Part shown: positions 25,303 through 34,446 of the stretch, one piece after another | Layout: the number at the start of each line of letters is the position of its first letter | How positions within the stretch are numbered: position 1 is the first letter of the stretch | Source: Azohydromonas caseinilytica | Lineage (GTDB): Bacteria; Pseudomonadota; Gammaproteobacteria; Burkholderiales; Burkholderiaceae_C | Assembly (NCBI RefSeq): GCF_012927045.1 | Contig: NZ_JABBFW010000021.1 | Location: 1-64,000, forward strand | Direction: 5' to 3' | Length of the DNA: 64,000 nt | Translations under genes and position numbers: made by a program | The notes under the pieces: model-generated | The model's input: only the letters and a program-made list of their open reading frames with translations | What the model was told of the DNA's origin: nothing | The model's database searches: none

Positions 25303-25390
25303 GGCCCGGCCTTTCCTGGGGAGCCTTGATGCTAGCGGGCAGGGCATGGGCACCGCGGTGCCCCGCACCGCGACGACCTCGGGGTCAAGC

Positions 25391-28300
25391 TCAATGCACC
25401 CCCGCCGTCACCTGGATGCCCCGAATCTGCCCGGCCTCGCGCGAGGGCGCCGGGCGCGGGTGGTGCGCCGGGTCGATGCGGTGCAGCAGCTCGGCCTCGC
25501 GCGCCCGCGCCTGCGCCACGTTGCCCGCCTTGACGTGGCCGAAGCCGCGCATGGACAGCGGCAGCCTGGCGATCTCCACCGCCAGCGCCAGCCGCTCCGG
25601 GCTCAGCAGCGGCAGCAGCTCGCGCACGCGCTGCTCGTACCGGCGGATCAGTTCGCGCTCCATGCGCCGCTCCTCGGTGGCGCCGAAGGGGTCCAGCGCC
25701 GTGCCGCGCAACGCCTTGCCGCGCGCCAGCACGCCCAGCAGCGGCCGCAGCCAGGGGCCGAGGGTCCACTTGCGCGGCGGCTGGCCGTCCTTTGGGCGCG
25801 CCAGCAGCGGCGGCGCCATGTGGAAATTGAGCTTCAGCTCGCCCTCGAACTGCTGGCGCAGCGCGCGCTCGAAGCTGCCGTCGGTGTAGAGGCGCGCCAC
25901 CTCGTACTCGTCCTTGTAGGCCATGAGTTTCAACAGGCCGCGGGCCACGGCGCGGGCGAAGGGCAGGGAGGCGTCGGCGTCGATCTCGCGCTCGCGCGCG
26001 GCGGCGGCGTCCACCAGCGCGGCGTAGCGGCGGGCATAAGCCGCGTTCTGATAGGCGGTGAGCAGCTCGACGCCGCGCGCGCGCAGCGCCTCCAGCGGCT
26101 CGTCGGCGACGGCGCTGTCCTGTGCCGTGCCCAGTGCCGCCAGCGCGGCCGGGTCGCCCGCGGCCAGGCGGCCCAATGAGAGCGCGAGCTTGTTGGCCTC
26201 CACCGCCACGCCGTTGAGCTCGATGGCGCGCAGCAGCGCCTCCAGGCCCACCGGCACCAGCCCGCGCTGCCAGGCGTAGCCCAGCGCCAGGATGTTGGCC
26301 GCCACCGCGTCGCCCATGAAGCCCTCGCACAGCGCCTGCGCGTCCAGGGTTTCGACGCGCTCCTCCCCGGCGGCGAAGCGCAGCTTCTCCAGCAGCTGCG
26401 GCACGCGCAGCGTGGCCTCGGGGTTGCGCAAGTGCTCGGCCACCGGCACCTCGTGCACGTTGGCCAGGATGCGCGTGCGCCCGCGCCGCACGGTCTGCAG
26501 CGCGTCGGCGCTGGCGCCCACCACCAGCTCGCAGGCCAGCAGCGCGTCGGCCTGCTGGGTGTCGATGCGCACCTGGTTCAGCCGCTGCGGCACGTCCGCC
26601 AGCCGCACATGGCTCAGCACCGCGCCGCCCTTCTGCGCGAAGCCCATGAAATCCAGCACCGAGGCGGACTTGCCCTCCAGGTGCGCCGCCATGCTGATGA
26701 GCGCGCCCACCGTCACCACGCCGGTGCCGCCCACGCCGGTGACGAGCAGGTCATAAGGCCCGGTCCAGTCGTGCGGCGCCGGCCGGGGCAGCGCCTCCAC
26801 CTTCTTGGCGAAGGTGCCCAGGTCCGTGAGTGAGCCGGCCTTGCGCCGCGGCTTGCCGCCCAGCACCGACACGAAGCTGGGGCAGAAGCCCTTGGCGCAG
26901 GAGTAGTCCTTGTTGCAGGCGGCCTGGTCGATGCGGCGCTTGCGGCCCAGCGCCGTCTCGTGCGGCAGCACCGCCACGCAGTTGCTCTGCACGCTGCAGT
27001 CGCCGCAGCCCTCGCACACCTGCTCGTTGATGAACAGCCGCCGCGCCGGGTCCTCCATCAGGCCGCGCTTGCGGCGGCGGCGCTTCTCGGCGGCGCAGGT
27101 CTGCTCGTAGATCAGCACCGTCACGCCCGGCAGCCCGCGCAGCTCGCGCTGCACGGCGTCGAGCTCGGCGCGGTCGTGGAACGTGGTGCCGGCGGGGAAG
27201 CGGTCGCGCATCGCGCCGTACTTGCCGATGTCGTCGGAGAGCACGGCGATGCGCTTGACGCCTTCGGCCTCCACCTGGCGCGCGATGGCGTCCACGGGAA
27301 TGGGCGCGTCCACCGGCTGCCCGCCGGTCATGGCCACGGCGTCGTTGAACAGGATCTTGTAGGTCATGGCCGTGCCCGCGGCCACGGCCTGCCGGATCGC
27401 CAGGTAGCCCGAGTGGCAGTAGGTGCCGTCGCCCAGGTTCTGGAAGATGTGCGGCGCCTTGGTGAAGAGGGCGTGCGACACCCAGTCCACGCCTTCGCCG
27501 CCCATCTGGATCAGGCCCTCGGTGTCGCGCTGCATCCAGCTCGCCATGAAGTGGCAGCCGATCCCCGCCTGCGCCTTCGAGCCCTCGGGCACGCGCGTGC
27601 TGGTGTTGTGCGGGCAGCCGGCGCAGAAGTAGGGCAGCCGCTTCACGGCGTCGGCCTCGTTGTGCAGCAGGTCGGGCAGGGTGAAGTCGCGCACCAGGTG
27701 GCGGCGGTCCAGGTCGGGGCCATGCTTCACCAGCCAGTCCGCCACGATCTCGATCAGCCGCGAGGGGCGCAGCTCGCCCAATTCGGACACCAGCGCCCGG
27801 TCCTGCGCGTCGCGCTTGCCGACGATGGCCGGACGCCGCGCGCGGTTGTAGAGCAGCTCGCGCAGCTGCGTCTCCACCACCGGGCCCTTCTCCTCGATCA
27901 CCAGCACCTCGGCCAGGCCCTCGCAGAAGTCGAGCATGCGCCGCGGCTCGATCGGGTAGGTGAGCCCCAGCTTGTGCACGCGGATGCCGTGCTCGGCCAG
28001 CGTCTCAGGGGACACCTCCAGCCGGCGCAGCACCTCCATGAAGTCGTGGTGTGCCTTGCCGGCGGTGACGATGCCCACGCGCGCGGCCGGCGCCTCCACC
28101 ACCGTGCGGTCGATGCTGTTGACGCGGGCGAAGGCGCGCACCGCGTCCAGCTTCGAATGCAAGCGCTCCTCGATCTTGAGCGAGGGCAGGTCGGGCCAGC
28201 GGTAGTGCAGCCCGTCGGGCGGCGGCTGGTAGCCGGTCAGGCTGCGCACGGTGTCGGCGTCGAGCCAGGTGGCGGCGCGGGCCTGGACCAGGTCCAGGTC

Positions 28301-28984
28301 CACCGTGGCGCCGCTTTCCACCACCTCCGACAGCGCCGTCAGGCCGACCCAGCAGCCCGAGAAGCGCGACAGCGCCCAGCCGTAGAGGCCGAACTCCAGG
28401 ATCTCGCTCACGCTGGAGGGCGACACGATCGGCGCGTGGAAGCTCTGGAACAGTTGATCGCTCTGGTGCGGCATGGAGGAGCTGACGCAGCCGTGGTCGT
28501 CGCCCGCCACCATCAGCACCCCGCCGTGCGGCGAGGCGCCGTAGGCGTTGCCGTGCTTGAGCGCGTCGGCTGCGCGGTCCACGCCCGGGCCCTTGCCGTA
28601 CCAGAGGGCGAACACGCCCTGCGCGGTGCGCTCGGGGTCGGCTTCCACGCGCTGCGTGCCCAGCACGGCGGTGGCCCCCAGCTCCTCGTTGATGGCGGGC
28701 AGGAAGCGGATGCCCTCGGCCTGCAGCCGCTCGCCGGCCTGCCACAGCGTCTGGTCCACCATGCCCAGCGGCGAGCCGCGGTAGCCGCTGACGAAGCCCT
28801 GCGTGTCCAGGCCGGCGGCGGCGTCGCGGCGGCGCTGCATCAGCAGCAGCCGCACCAGCGCCTGCGTGCCGTTGAGAAAGACGCGGCCGAGGGGCGCCCA
28901 CAGGGCGTCGTCGAGCCGGTAGTCCCGCAGCGGGTCGCGGGAAGCAAGGGACGGGGAAGAGGGGAGGCTTGTCTCCTGGGCCAT
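25391..28984 (-). CDS. Indolepyruvate ferredoxin oxidoreductase, fused alpha-beta subunits
   Basis: The 1197-residue protein fuses the thiamine-diphosphate alpha subunit and the gamma/beta subunit of indolepyruvate:ferredoxin oxidoreductase. The N-terminal part carries GFVSGYRGSPLGMVDQTLW and ALWYGKGPGVDRAADALKHG, and the TPP-binding part includes FCAGCPHNTST and MGGEGVDWVSHA. A cysteine-rich 4Fe-4S region lies near 650-690 (CEGCGDCSVQSNC, then CNKDYSCAKGFCPSF). The C-terminal domain begins DLLVTGVGGTGVVTVGALI. The enzyme oxidatively decarboxylates aryl-2-oxoacids from aromatic amino acid transamination to acyl-CoA with ferredoxin as acceptor. It is divergent from an Lrp-family regulator across 127 bases containing a palindrome. 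Confidence 0.92.
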   Translation of the reverse strand: MAQETSLPSSPSLASRDPLRDYRLDDALWAPLGRVFLNGTQALVRLLLMQRRRDAAAGLDTQGFVSGYRGSPLGMVDQTLWQAGERLQAEGIRFLPAINEELGATAVLGTQRVEADPERTAQGVFALWYGKGPGVDRAADALKHGNAYGASPHGGVLMVAGDDHGCVSSSMPHQSDQLFQSFHAPIVSPSSVSEILEFGLYGWALSRFSGCWVGLTALSEVVESGATVDLDLVQARAATWLDADTVRSLTGYQPPPDGLHYRWPDLPSLKIEERLHSKLDAVRAFARVNSIDRTVVEAPAARVGIVTAGKAHHDFMEVLRRLEVSPETLAEHGIRVHKLGLTYPIEPRRMLDFCEGLAEVLVIEEKGPVVETQLRELLYNRARRPAIVGKRDAQDRALVSELGELRPSRLIEIVADWLVKHGPDLDRRHLVRDFTLPDLLHNEADAVKRLPYFCAGCPHNTSTRVPEGSKAQAGIGCHFMASWMQRDTEGLIQMGGEGVDWVSHALFTKAPHIFQNLGDGTYCHSGYLAIRQAVAAGTAMTYKILFNDAVAMTGGQPVDAPIPVDAIARQVEAEGVKRIAVLSDDIGKYGAMRDRFPAGTTFHDRAELDAVQRELRGLPGVTVLIYEQTCAAEKRRRRKRGLMEDPARRLFINEQVCEGCGDCSVQSNCVAVLPHETALGRKRRIDQAACNKDYSCAKGFCPSFVSVLGGKPRRKAGSLTDLGTFAKKVEALPRPAPHDWTGPYDLLVTGVGGTGVVTVGALISMAAHLEGKSASVLDFMGFAQKGGAVLSHVRLADVPQRLNQVRIDTQQADALLACELVVGASADALQTVRRGRTRILANVHEVPVAEHLRNPEATLRVPQLLEKLRFAAGEERVETLDAQALCEGFMGDAVAANILALGYAWQRGLVPVGLEALLRAIELNGVAVEANKLALSLGRLAAGDPAALAALGTAQDSAVADEPLEALRARGVELLTAYQNAAYARRYAALVDAAAAREREIDADASLPFARAVARGLLKLMAYKDEYEVARLYTDGSFERALRQQFEGELKLNFHMAPPLLARPKDGQPPRKWTLGPWLRPLLGVLARGKALRGTALDPFGATEERRMERELIRRYEQRVRELLPLLSPERLALAVEIARLPLSMRGFGHVKAGNVAQARAREAELLHRIDPAHHPRPAPSREAGQIRGIQVTAGVH

Positions 28985-29076
28985 GGCGCCATCTCCGGGC
29001 TGCTCTGATGAGGGGCAAGCGTAGGCGCCGAGAGCCGGAAAAGGATTCTTTTTTGCTCCGTGGTGCGCGGAGCGGT

Positions 29077-29089
29077 AGAACAATGTTCT
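29077..29089. promoter_or_regulatory. Perfect 13-base palindrome in the ior/lrp divergent promoter
   Basis: AGAACAATGTTCT lies 93 bases upstream of the indolepyruvate oxidoreductase start and 23 bases before the Lrp start. Its position suits an Lrp/AsnC-family operator for autoregulation and for control of the divergent gene. Inference from symmetry and location only. Confidence 0.5.
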
Positions 29090-29111
29090 CCACTGAATGA
29101 GGATCAGGAGA

Positions 29112-29615
29112 ATGGATTTGCTCGACCGCCATGACGTGCTGCTGCTCAACGAGCTGCAGCGCGACGCGCGCCAGACCGTGCAGCAGCTCGCCGCCGCGGT
29201 GGGCTTGTCCAGTACGCCGTGCTGGAAGCGCGTCAAGGAGATGGAGGCCGCGGGCGTGATCCGCGGCTACACCGCGCTGGTGGACCGCGAGAAGGTCAAC
29301 CTGCAGCTGTGCGTGCTGGCCGAGATCAACCTCGGCCGCCACCAGGAGGGCGAGGTGCAGCGCTTCGAGCAGGCGGTGGCGCAGTGCCCGCAGATCGTGG
29401 CCTGCTGGTCCACCACGGGCCAGGCCGACTACGTCATCAAGGTTCTTGTCCAGGACATACGGGCCTATGAGCAGTTCCTGCACGAGACCGCCTTTCGCCT
29501 GCCCGGCGTCACGCACGTGCGCTCCAGCGTGGTGATGAAGGAGGTCAAGTCCGAGACGCGGCTGCCCATTGCGCTGCCGCCGCGGCCGGCGCCCCGCAAG
29601 GCCGGCAAGGCCTGA
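29112..29615 (+). CDS. Lrp/AsnC-family transcriptional regulator
   Basis: The 167-residue protein has an N-terminal helix-turn-helix (LDRHDVLLLNELQRDARQTV, then AAAVGLSSTPCWKRVKEMEA) and a C-terminal RAM ligand domain (CVLAEINLGRHQEGEVQRFE, VIKVLVQDIRAYEQFL). Such regulators sense amino acids and form octameric assemblies. An AGGAGA directly abuts the chosen ATG, so a TTG two codons later or the ATG at 29097 could be the real start. Divergence from the indolepyruvate oxidoreductase gene makes control of aromatic amino acid catabolism likely. The C-terminus is rich in Pro, Arg and Lys. Confidence 0.88.
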   Translation: MDLLDRHDVLLLNELQRDARQTVQQLAAAVGLSSTPCWKRVKEMEAAGVIRGYTALVDREKVNLQLCVLAEINLGRHQEGEVQRFEQAVAQCPQIVACWSTTGQADYVIKVLVQDIRAYEQFLHETAFRLPGVTHVRSSVVMKEVKSETRLPIALPPRPAPRKAGKA

Positions 29616-29812
29616 GGCGGACTGCGGCAGGAGCCGCGTGCTTCCCGGCGGCGGCGCCGTCGCGGCAAAGCGTGACGGATGTCTCGCCGGACGCCGGCAG
29701 ACACGCGTGGAAAAGGCGCCGTAACGCTTCCATAACGATTTTGTCTAGAACATCTTGACACTGGAGCCCGTTGTGTTGGGCTGAAGAACAAAGACAGTGG
29801 AGGAAAGCCGGA

Positions 29813-31597
29813 ATGAATTTGCAGAACCTGACCGTCAAGTCCAAGCTGGCCGGGGCCTTCGCGTTGCTGACCCTTTTGGTCATCGTGCTGGCCGCGCTGG
29901 CCTGGCGGGCCTTGAGCCAGGAGCACCGGGATTTCGAGCGCTACAGCGGCGAGGTGGTGGTGCGGCAGGAGCTGGCGCAGCAGGTGCTCGCCGAGGCCGG
30001 TGCCCGTGCCATCGCGGCCCGCAACCTGGTGCTGGTGAGCAGCGCGGCCGACCGGGAGGCCGAGAAGACGGCCGTGATGCAGGCGCATGAGAAGGTGAAT
30101 GCCGCCATCGCCAGGCTCGATGCGCTGCTGAAGCAGGGCGGCGACGTCAGCGCCGAGGAGCAGCGCCTGTTCGGCGAGATCCGGAGCGTCGAGTCGCGTT
30201 ACGGGCCGCTGGCGCTGGCCATCGTCGAGCTGGCGGTGCAGGACCAGCGCATCGAGGCCATTGCCAAGATGAACAGCGAATGCCGGCCGCTGCTGGCCAC
30301 GCTGGTGCGCAGCGTCGAAGCCTACATCGCCCAGGGCCACCAGCTGACCGACGCCGCGGTGCAGGCCAATGCCGCCGCCTACCAGACCAGCCGCGCGGTG
30401 CTGGTCGGCGGCAGCCTGCTGGCCGTGCTGCTGGCCGTGCTGCTGGCGCTGACGATCACGCCCTCGATCACCCGGCAGCTCGGCGGCGAGCCGGCCGAGG
30501 CCGCCCGCGTGGCGCGCGAGATCGCCCAGGGCAACCTGATGACGGACGTGCCCTGCCGCAGCGGCGACACCAACAGCCTGATGGCGGCCATGCAGGCCAT
30601 GCGCGACAACCTGGTGCGCATCGTCAGCAACGTGCGCCATGGCGCCGAGGGCGTGGCCACGGCCAGCGTGGAGATCGCCCAGGGCAACCAGGACCTGAGC
30701 CACCGCACCGAGGAGCAGGCCGCCTCGCTGCAGCAGACGGCCGCCTCCATGGACCAGCTCGGCAGCGCGGTGCGCCACAACGCCGACAACGCCAGCCAGG
30801 CCAACCAGCTCGCGCAGGGCGCCTCGGCCGTGGCCGTGGGCGGCGGCGAGGTGGTGGCGCAGGTGGTGCAGACGATGCGCGGCATCGAGGACAGCTCGCG
30901 CAAGATCGCCGACATCATCGGCGTGATCGACGGCATCGCCTTCCAGACCAACATCCTGGCGCTCAACGCCGCGGTGGAAGCCGCGCGCGCGGGCGAGCAG
31001 GGCCGCGGCTTCGCCGTGGTGGCCGGCGAGGTGCGCAGCCTGGCCCAGCGCAGCGCCGAGGCGGCCAAGGAGATCAAGGACCTCATCACCGACAGCGTGC
31101 AGCGCGTGAGCGTGGGCTCGGACCTGGCCAACCGCGCCGGGCAGACCATGGAGGAGGTGGTCACGGCCATCAAGCGCGTCACCGACCTGATGGGCGAGAT
31201 CAACAGCGCCAGCGCCGAGCAGAGCAAGGGCGTGGCGCAGGTCGGCGAGGCCGTGACGCAGATGGACCGCGTCACGCAGCAGAACGCCGCGCTGGTGGAG
31301 CAGAGCTCCGCCGCGGCCGAAAGCCTCAAGCTCCAGGCGCAGCAGCTGGTGCAGGTGGTGTCGGTGTTCCGCCTGGCGGCCGGCGAGGGCGGCCACGCCG
31401 CCGCGCTGCCGGCGCCGGCTCCTGTCGCCAGGGCGGCGGCGCCGGACCGGGAGCGGCGTTGCCCGGAGCGCGCGCGCAACGTGGTGCGCCCGGACTTCAA
31501 GCGCAGCGTGCCGCAGCCGCAGCCGGACGCTCCGGCCCGGGTCGCCAGGGCCGACACCGCGGCCACCGGCACGGACGGCGAGTGGACGGCGTTTTGA
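29813..31597 (+). CDS. Methyl-accepting chemotaxis protein
   Basis: The 594-residue chemoreceptor has TM1 at about 12-32, a periplasmic helical-bundle sensor to about 190 and TM2 at about 195-217. A HAMP domain follows, then the long cytoplasmic coiled coil. The highly conserved hairpin tip lies at about 371-416 ([20 protein letters not shown] and [20 protein letters not shown]). A proline- and alanine-rich linker leads to the last residues EWTAF, which match the xWxxF pentapeptide that docks CheR and CheB. Ribosome-binding site GGAGGAAAG. No other chemotaxis gene is close, so it is an isolated receptor. The ligand is unknown. Confidence 0.93.
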   Translation: MNLQNLTVKSKLAGAFALLTLLVIVLAALAWRALSQEHRDFERYSGEVVVRQELAQQVLAEAGARAIAARNLVLVSSAADREAEKTAVMQAHEKVNAAIARLDALLKQGGDVSAEEQRLFGEIRSVESRYGPLALAIVELAVQDQRIEAIAKMNSECRPLLATLVRSVEAYIAQGHQLTDAAVQANAAAYQTSRAVLVGGSLLAVLLAVLLALTITPSITRQLGGEPAEAARVAREIAQGNLMTDVPCRSGDTNSLMAAMQAMRDNLVRIVSNVRHGAEGVATASVEIAQGNQDLSHRTEEQAASLQQTAASMDQLGSAVRHNADNASQANQLAQGASAVAVGGGEVVAQVVQTMRGIEDSSRKIADIIGVIDGIAFQTNILALNAAVEAARAGEQGRGFAVVAGEVRSLAQRSAEAAKEIKDLITDSVQRVSVGSDLANRAGQTMEEVVTAIKRVTDLMGEINSASAEQSKGVAQVGEAVTQMDRVTQQNAALVEQSSAAAESLKLQAQQLVQVVSVFRLAAGEGGHAAALPAPAPVARAAAPDRERRCPERARNVVRPDFKRSVPQPQPDAPARVARADTAATGTDGEWTAF

Positions 31598-31725
31598 GAC
31601 GACGTCACACGCTGGGGCGGATGCCGGCGGTCCGCGGCTGACGAGCCGCGGTCGCATGCCGGGCTTCGTGGCTTCAAGCCATCTCTGACAATGGGCCAAC
31701 CAGCGTTGTCAAAGGAGCTGAAGCC

Positions 31726-31977
31726 ATGCTGACGGTCCAGGCCGTTCTTCTGCCCGATGGGCAGATCCAGTTGCCCTCCACGCTGCGGCGAGACAAGCCC
31801 GTGCCCGTGCTGGTGACCTTTCTGGACGCCGCGGAACCGCAAGCGGCAGGGCAGGGCAGCGTGCCCGCCACGCTGGCCTTGCTGCAGTCCTGCGCGTTCC
31901 GCTCCTTGCCGCCGGGTGATCCGCAGGACATCGAACAGCGCATCCGCGAAATCCGTCAGGACTGGGACGCCGAGTGA
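31726..31977 (+). CDS. Putative antitoxin of the PIN-domain toxin pair
   Basis: The 83-residue protein begins MLTVQAVLLPDGQIQLPSTL, a swapped-hairpin-like N-terminus seen in small antitoxins linked to PIN toxins. It ends in an acidic helix (DPQDIEQRIREIRQDWDAE) suited to blocking a PIN active site. Its stop overlaps the next start (TGATG), so translation is coupled. I infer its role mainly from the gene order and size; the sequence is not a canonical VapB. GGAGCTGAAG lies upstream. Confidence 0.7.
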   Translation: MLTVQAVLLPDGQIQLPSTLRRDKPVPVLVTFLDAAEPQAAGQGSVPATLALLQSCAFRSLPPGDPQDIEQRIREIRQDWDAE

Positions 31978-32381
31978 TGCGGCGTGTCTATGTCGACACC
32001 TGCCTGCTGATCTACTGGGTCGAGGGGCAAGGAGCCCTGGCGCAGGCTGCCACCGCGTGGCTGGTGGCGCATCAGGACGCCGTCTTGTGCGTGTCGCCGC
32101 TGGTGCGGCTGGAAGTGCTGGTCAAGCCGCTGCGCGGTGACCAGCATGCATTGGTCCAGGCCTACGACGAGCTGCTGGCGCAGCAGGTATGGCTGCCCAT
32201 AGGGGATGAGGTTTTTGCGCAGGCACTGGACCTGCGGGTGCGCCATGGGCTGAAGACCCCCGATGCCCTGCACCTGGCTACGGCGCTGCACCACGGGTGC
32301 AGCGAGCTCTGGACCAACGATGACCGACTGAAGGCCGCGGCCGGTGCGCTGGCCGTGAACGTGTTGCAGCCGACCCCGTAG
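31977..32381 (+). CDS. PIN-domain ribonuclease toxin (VapC-like)
   Basis: The 134-residue protein opens MRRVYVDTCLLIYWVEG, placing the first acidic residue of a PIN domain at Asp7. VSPLVRLEVLVKPL supplies the conserved Glu. KTPDALHLATALHHGCSELWTNDDRL contains the remaining acidic cluster, including the TNDDRL motif. PIN toxins cleave RNA with Mg2+ at these residues. A GTG one codon upstream (31974) is also possible. Overlap with the preceding gene supports a type II module. The target RNA is unknown. Confidence 0.87.
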   Translation: MRRVYVDTCLLIYWVEGQGALAQAATAWLVAHQDAVLCVSPLVRLEVLVKPLRGDQHALVQAYDELLAQQVWLPIGDEVFAQALDLRVRHGLKTPDALHLATALHHGCSELWTNDDRLKAAAGALAVNVLQPTP

Positions 32382-32397
32382 AACGCGGTACGGCCGC

Positions 32398-32730
32398 CTA
32401 CGGCGCCGGGTACCTCACTCCGTTGGCGACGAGTTTTTCGCGCACCGCCGCGTCCAGGTCCACGCCCAGCACGCTGGACAGGCGCACCAGGTACATCAGC
32501 ACGTCGGCCAGCTCGTCGCGCACGGCGCGAGCGGTGGCCGGGTCCTGCGCGAGGCGCGCGGCCTGCTCGTCCGTGAGCCACTGGAACAGCTCGGCGAGCT
32601 CGCCCACCTCGCCGGTGAGCGCCAGCACCAGGTTGCGCGGCGTGTGAAAGCCGTTCCAGTCGCGCGCGTCGGCAAAGCGCTGCAGCGCTGCCTCCAGCGC
32701 AGTGACGTCGAGCAGGCGTTGCGTCGTCAT
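32398..32730 (-). CDS. MazG-like nucleotide pyrophosphohydrolase (dCTPase type)
   Basis: The 110-residue all-alpha NTP pyrophosphatase has the metal-binding motifs LTGEVGELAELFQW near residue 38 and VRDELADVLMYLVRLS near 70 (ExxE...ExxD). WNGFHTPRNLVLAL before the first motif is typical of the DCTPP1/RS21-C6 branch, which removes dCTP analogues and other aberrant nucleotides. It follows garD by 16 bases on the same strand, so it may be the last gene of the uronate operon although its job is unrelated housekeeping. Confidence 0.88.
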   Translation of the reverse strand: MTTQRLLDVTALEAALQRFADARDWNGFHTPRNLVLALTGEVGELAELFQWLTDEQAARLAQDPATARAVRDELADVLMYLVRLSSVLGVDLDAAVREKLVANGVRYPAP

Positions 32731-32746
32731 CGGGTCCGTCTCCGGT

Positions 32747-34324
32747 TCAAGTCACCGGCGCCGGATTGAACAGTACCAGCGCGTTGTGCAGCCGGTGCTG
32801 CTCGGCCCAGGTCTTCCGGCGCCCGCTGGCCACCTCCAGCATCAGGCGGAACAGCTCCCAGCCCATGTCCTCGATGCTGGCCTCGCCGTCGGCGATGCGC
32901 CCGGCGTTGAGGTCCATCAGGTCGTGCCAGCGCCGCGCCAGGTCGCTGCGCGTGGCCACCTTGATCACCGGCACCTCCGCGAGGCCATAAGGCGTGCCGC
33001 GGCCGGTGGTGAAGACATGCAGGTTCATGCCCGCCGCGAGCTGCAGCGTGCCGCAGATGAAGTCCGAGGCCGGCGTGGCGGCGTAGATCAGGCCCTTCCT
33101 GCCATTGAGCTTCTCGCCCGGCGAGAGCACGCCGCTGATGGGCGCCGAGCCCGACTTGACGATCGAGCCCATCGCCTTCTCGACGATGTTGGACAGCCCG
33201 CCCTTCTTGTTGCCCGGCGTGGTGTTGGCGCTGCGGTCCACGCTGCCGCGCTGCAGGTACTCGTCGTACCAGGCCATCTCGCGGATCACGGCCTGCGCGA
33301 TCTCCGGCGTCGCGGCGCGCGCGGTGAGCTGGGCCACGCCGTCGCGCACTTCCGTGGTCTCGGAGAACATCACGGTGGCGCCGGCGCGCACCAGCAGGTC
33401 GGCGCAGTAGCCCACGGCCGGGTTGGCGGTGACGCCGCTGAAGGCATCGCTGCCGCCGCACTGCACGCCCACCACCAGCTCCGAGGCCGGCACCGTCTCG
33501 CGCCGGCGGGCATTGAGCCGTTCCAGGTGCAGCTCGGCGCGCGCCATGATGGTGTCGATCATGGGCCCGAAGCCGTCGTGCTCCTGCAGCGTCACCACGT
33601 CCAGGCCCGGCCCGGCGTTGTTGCCGATGTCGGCCACGTTGCGCTCGTCCACCAGCGGGATCACGCCCGGCGGCAGCAGGCGCTCGGGCTGCAGCTTCTC
33701 GCAGCCCAGGCTCACCACCATCACCTCGCCGCCGAAGTTCGGGTTGAGGCTGATGTGGCGCAGCGTGCGGATGGGGATGACGGCATCGGGCGCGTCGATG
33801 GCCACGCCGCAGCCGTAGCCATGCTCCAGGCCCACCACGTCGTCGACGTTGGGGTACTGAGGCAGCAGCTCGGCGCGGATGCGCTTGACCGCGTGCTCCA
33901 GCACGCCGGCCACGCACTGCACCGTGGTGGTGATGGCCAGCAGGTTGCGCGTGCCCACCGAGCCGTCCGGGTTGCGGAAGCCCTCGAAGGTGTAGCCCTC
34001 CAGCGGCGGGAGCTCCACCTGGCGCGTGGCCAGGGGCAGGTCTTCGAGGCCGCGGGCCTCGGGCATCTTCAGCCGGCGCTCGTGCACCCAGCTGCCCGCG
34101 GGCAGGTCTTCGTGCGCGAAGCCGATGGGTACGTCGTAGCGGCGCACGGCGTCGCCGGCGACCAAGTCCACCAGCGCCACCTTGTGGCCCTGGGGCACGT
34201 GCTCGCGCAGCACCAGGCCGTCGGGCAGCGCGGTGCCGGCGTGAAGGCCGCCGTCGTTGGCGACGATGGCGACGTTGTCGTTCGCATGCATGCGGATGAG
34301 CAGCGGTGCGGAAGGGGCGGTCAT
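32747..34324 (-). CDS. garD: Galactarate dehydratase (UxaA/GarD family)
   Basis: The 525-residue enzyme has an N-terminal SAF-type domain ([20 protein letters not shown]) and a large C-terminal catalytic domain. [40 protein letters not shown] and [13 protein letters not shown] are hallmarks of the altronate/galactarate dehydratase family. Further ones are [21 protein letters not shown] and the [20 protein letters not shown] segment. It dehydrates galactarate to 5-keto-4-deoxyglucarate. Length and context (uronate dehydrogenase and lactonase upstream, aldolase and reductase in the next cluster) favour GarD over UxaA, which acts on altronate. A 12-base-stem hairpin separates it from the transporter gene. 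Confidence 0.88.
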   Translation of the reverse strand: MTAPSAPLLIRMHANDNVAIVANDGGLHAGTALPDGLVLREHVPQGHKVALVDLVAGDAVRRYDVPIGFAHEDLPAGSWVHERRLKMPEARGLEDLPLATRQVELPPLEGYTFEGFRNPDGSVGTRNLLAITTTVQCVAGVLEHAVKRIRAELLPQYPNVDDVVGLEHGYGCGVAIDAPDAVIPIRTLRHISLNPNFGGEVMVVSLGCEKLQPERLLPPGVIPLVDERNVADIGNNAGPGLDVVTLQEHDGFGPMIDTIMARAELHLERLNARRRETVPASELVVGVQCGGSDAFSGVTANPAVGYCADLLVRAGATVMFSETTEVRDGVAQLTARAATPEIAQAVIREMAWYDEYLQRGSVDRSANTTPGNKKGGLSNIVEKAMGSIVKSGSAPISGVLSPGEKLNGRKGLIYAATPASDFICGTLQLAAGMNLHVFTTGRGTPYGLAEVPVIKVATRSDLARRWHDLMDLNAGRIADGEASIEDMGWELFRLMLEVASGRRKTWAEQHRLHNALVLFNPAPVT

Positions 34325-34350
34325 GGGCAGGGTCCTGCTTGGGAAATGAG

Positions 34351-34390
34351 CGCGGCCGGAAGTCCTGGTTGGAGGAGGCTTCCGGCCGCG
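34351..34390 (-). repeat. Strong hairpin between dctM-like gene and garD
   Basis: CGCGGCCGGAAG at 34351-34362 is perfectly complementary to CTTCCGGCCGCG at 34379-34390 with a 16-base loop. It lies in the 122-base gap between the TRAP large permease gene and garD, without a following U-tract. It may protect the upstream transcript or attenuate expression of garD. Confidence 0.6.
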
Positions 34391-34446
34391 GGGTTCAGGA
34401 GTTCACGAAGAGGGGACGGGGCGGGGCAGGCCCCGCCATGCGGCCG

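Noticed and set aside
26960-29008. Plus-strand open frame opposite the indolepyruvate oxidoreductase gene
   Set aside because: Same shadow composition; the opposite strand encodes conserved TPP and Fe-S motifs.
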